Of a stretch of DNA of 64,000 nt, positions 62,844 to 64,000 are shown in pieces (the first letter of the stretch is position 1; each line of letters opens with the position of its first letter). The notes under the pieces are model-generated. The model saw only the letters and a list, made by a program, of their open reading frames with translations, was not told where the DNA came from and searched no databases. The DNA is from Salegentibacter agarivorans (GTDB lineage Bacteria > Bacteroidota > Bacteroidia > Flavobacteriales > Flavobacteriaceae), in NCBI RefSeq assembly GCF_900113135.1, contig NZ_FOOH01000020.1, forward strand, positions 1 through 64,000, in the 5' to 3' direction. Both the position numbers and the translations under genes were made by a program.

Positions 62844-64000
62844 ATGAAAAAAATACAACAAGAAGAATTTAAAACCACCTGCTCTTATTGCGGCGTAGGC
62901 TGTGGTATTATAGCCAAAAAAAACTTCGATAATAAAATTACGGTTAAAGGTGATAAAAACCATCCCGTAAACCGCGGAATGCTTTGTTCTAAAGGGATGA
63001 ACCTTGATTATGTTGCGAACAATGTTTCTGACAGGATTATGCATCCCGAAATGCGTTGGAGCAAATCTCATCCACGTGAACGGGTAAGCTGGGACACGGG
63101 ACTTGATCGCGCTGCCCGCGTTTTCAAAACTCTTATTAAAAAATATGGACCTGATAGTGTGGGATTCTACGTTTCGGGACAATGCCTTACAGAGGAATAT
63201 TACATTGCGAATAAACTCACTAAAGGTTTTCTGGGTACAAATAATATTGATACCAATTCCCGCTTATGTATGAGCTCGGCGGTAGTGGCTTATAAAAAAA
63301 CTTTCGGGGACGATTCAGTGCCGGTTTCTTATGATGATATTGAACTGGCCGATTGTTTTTTAATCGCCGGTGCAAACCCTGCCTGGTGCCATCCTATTCT
63401 CTTTAGAAGACTTGAAAAGCATAAAGAAGAAAACCCCGATGAAGTAAAAGTGATTGTGGTAGACCCACGTAGAACCGATTCTGCACGTTTCGCCGACCTT
63501 CACCTGCAACTTATACCCGGCACCGATATTATTCTGTTTAATGCCATTGGCCGTCGCTTAATTGAAAGAGGTTATATCGATAAAAAATTTATAAAAGCGC
63601 ATACTGAGAATTTCCCGGATTATAAAAAACAGGCCTATTCCCTTTCTCTTAAAAAAGCAGCTAAAGAATGTGGTGTTCCTGTAGAAGAAATTAAAGAAGC
63701 AGCTGAAATGATAGGTCGCTCTAAAGGCTTTATTAGTATGTGGGCTATGGGGCTTAATCAAAGTTCTGTGGGAACCGATAAAAATTTTGCACTGCTTAAC
63801 CTTTCTCTAATAACCGGAAAAGTTGGAAAACCCGGTAATGGCCCTTTTTCTCTTACAGGGCAACCAAATGCCATGGGTGGCCGGGAAGTTGGCGGAATGG
63901 CGAGTTTATTAGCAGTTCATAAAAATTTAAATAATCCTGATCACAGGCAGGAAGTGGCTGAATTTTGGGGAGTTGATGAAATTTCAGAAAAACCGGGATA
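62844..64000 (+). CDS. nasA: Assimilatory nitrate reductase catalytic subunit, partial (N-terminal 385 codons)
   Basis: The frame opens at ATG 62844 and stays open to the window edge. The [4Fe-4S] ligands are C13, C16, C20 and C48 (CSYCGVGCGI ... LCSKG). The molybdenum ligand is expected at C142 in DTNSRLCMSSAV, as in Nap/Nas reductases. Further blocks are FLIAGANPAWCHPILFRR, VIVVDPRRTDSARFADLHL, MWAMGLNQSS and PNAMGGREVGGM, the last typical of NasA. It uses bis-molybdopterin guanine dinucleotide to reduce nitrate to nitrite for NirBD. The C-terminal half is outside the window. Confidence 0.93.
   Translation, partial: MKKIQQEEFKTTCSYCGVGCGIIAKKNFDNKITVKGDKNHPVNRGMLCSKGMNLDYVANNVSDRIMHPEMRWSKSHPRERVSWDTGLDRAARVFKTLIKKYGPDSVGFYVSGQCLTEEYYIANKLTKGFLGTNNIDTNSRLCMSSAVVAYKKTFGDDSVPVSYDDIELADCFLIAGANPAWCHPILFRRLEKHKEENPDEVKVIVVDPRRTDSARFADLHLQLIPGTDIILFNAIGRRLIERGYIDKKFIKAHTENFPDYKKQAYSLSLKKAAKECGVPVEEIKEAAEMIGRSKGFISMWAMGLNQSSVGTDKNFALLNLSLITGKVGKPGNGPFSLTGQPNAMGGREVGGMASLLAVHKNLNNPDHRQEVAEFWGVDEISEKPG

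Overview
The window looks like chromosomal DNA of a marine or halotolerant member of the Flavobacteriaceae (Bacteroidota). It is AT-rich and has SusC/SusD transport genes, Bacteroidota-type promoters (TAnnTTTG at -7), almost no Shine-Dalgarno sequences, lipoproteins with flavobacterial signal peptides, a LytTR two-component pair and NirB/NasA nitrate assimilation genes. A placement near Salegentibacter/Gramella is an impression only.

Layout. 0-1 kb: end of an IS66-type element, followed by gene debris. 1-16.8 kb: a stress-flavoured island with a DUF389 membrane protein, metallo-beta-lactamase-fold hydrolase, manganese catalase, two SPW-repeat membrane proteins, a YciE/YciF ferritin-like protein, an atypical Gfo/Idh/MocA protein, two tandem AraC paralogues, DUF2267, a PAS/GAF protein that ends in a kinase dimerisation segment without an ATPase domain, a small helical protein, a lipoprotein and class I fructose-bisphosphate aldolase. 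16.8-17.85 kb: a decayed stretch with recognisable stubs of a phosphohexomutase, moeA and moaD. 17.85-23.9 kb: a molybdenum hydroxylase operon (2Fe-2S subunit, Mo subunit, ModE-like regulator, cysteine desulfurase, XdhC, MocA-like transferase) with a candidate ModE operator. 24-29.7 kb: an exported-protein operon (alpha/beta hydrolase, cupin/NTF2 modules, a 35-residue peptide, flavodoxin, carboxymuconolactone decarboxylase-cupin) facing a divergent AraC regulator. 30.4-43.3 kb: a SusCD locus without glycoside hydrolases; it carries two DUF1080 proteins, a very large FG-GAP/ASPIC lipoprotein, a cysteine-less SUMF1 protein and a Gfo/Idh/MocA dehydrogenase, which fits a 3-keto-glycoside route. 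44-48.4 kb: a LytS-like sensor kinase and LytTR regulator with a previously unannotated-looking divergent transcription unit beside them. 48.6-54.6 kb: an APC permease, nadB-nadA, a porin stub, a DUF438-PAS protein and a NIPSNAP protein. 55-64 kb: nitrate assimilation (nirB, nirD, DUF4202, NarX-like sensor, NarL-like regulator, nitrate transporter, nitrate reductase running off the right edge).

The most interesting signals are in regulatory DNA. First, three evenly spaced LytTR-type sites (21 and 22 bp period) sit just upstream of a TAnnTTTG promoter that reads leftward into a 49-codon ORF and then a strong terminator. They lie beside the kinase/LytTR gene pair and suggest a dedicated small-protein or small-RNA output. 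Second, 7-2-7 inverted repeats precede both nirB and the nitrate transporter, in a cluster that encodes its own NarX/NarL-like pair. Third, a ModE-like half-site overlaps the start of the cysteine desulfurase gene. Several intergenic stretches hold tails or heads of dead genes (porin, moeA, moaD, phosphohexomutase, NTF2-like), and a diverged 75-bp element occurs at both 17.3 and 30.2 kb next to such debris.
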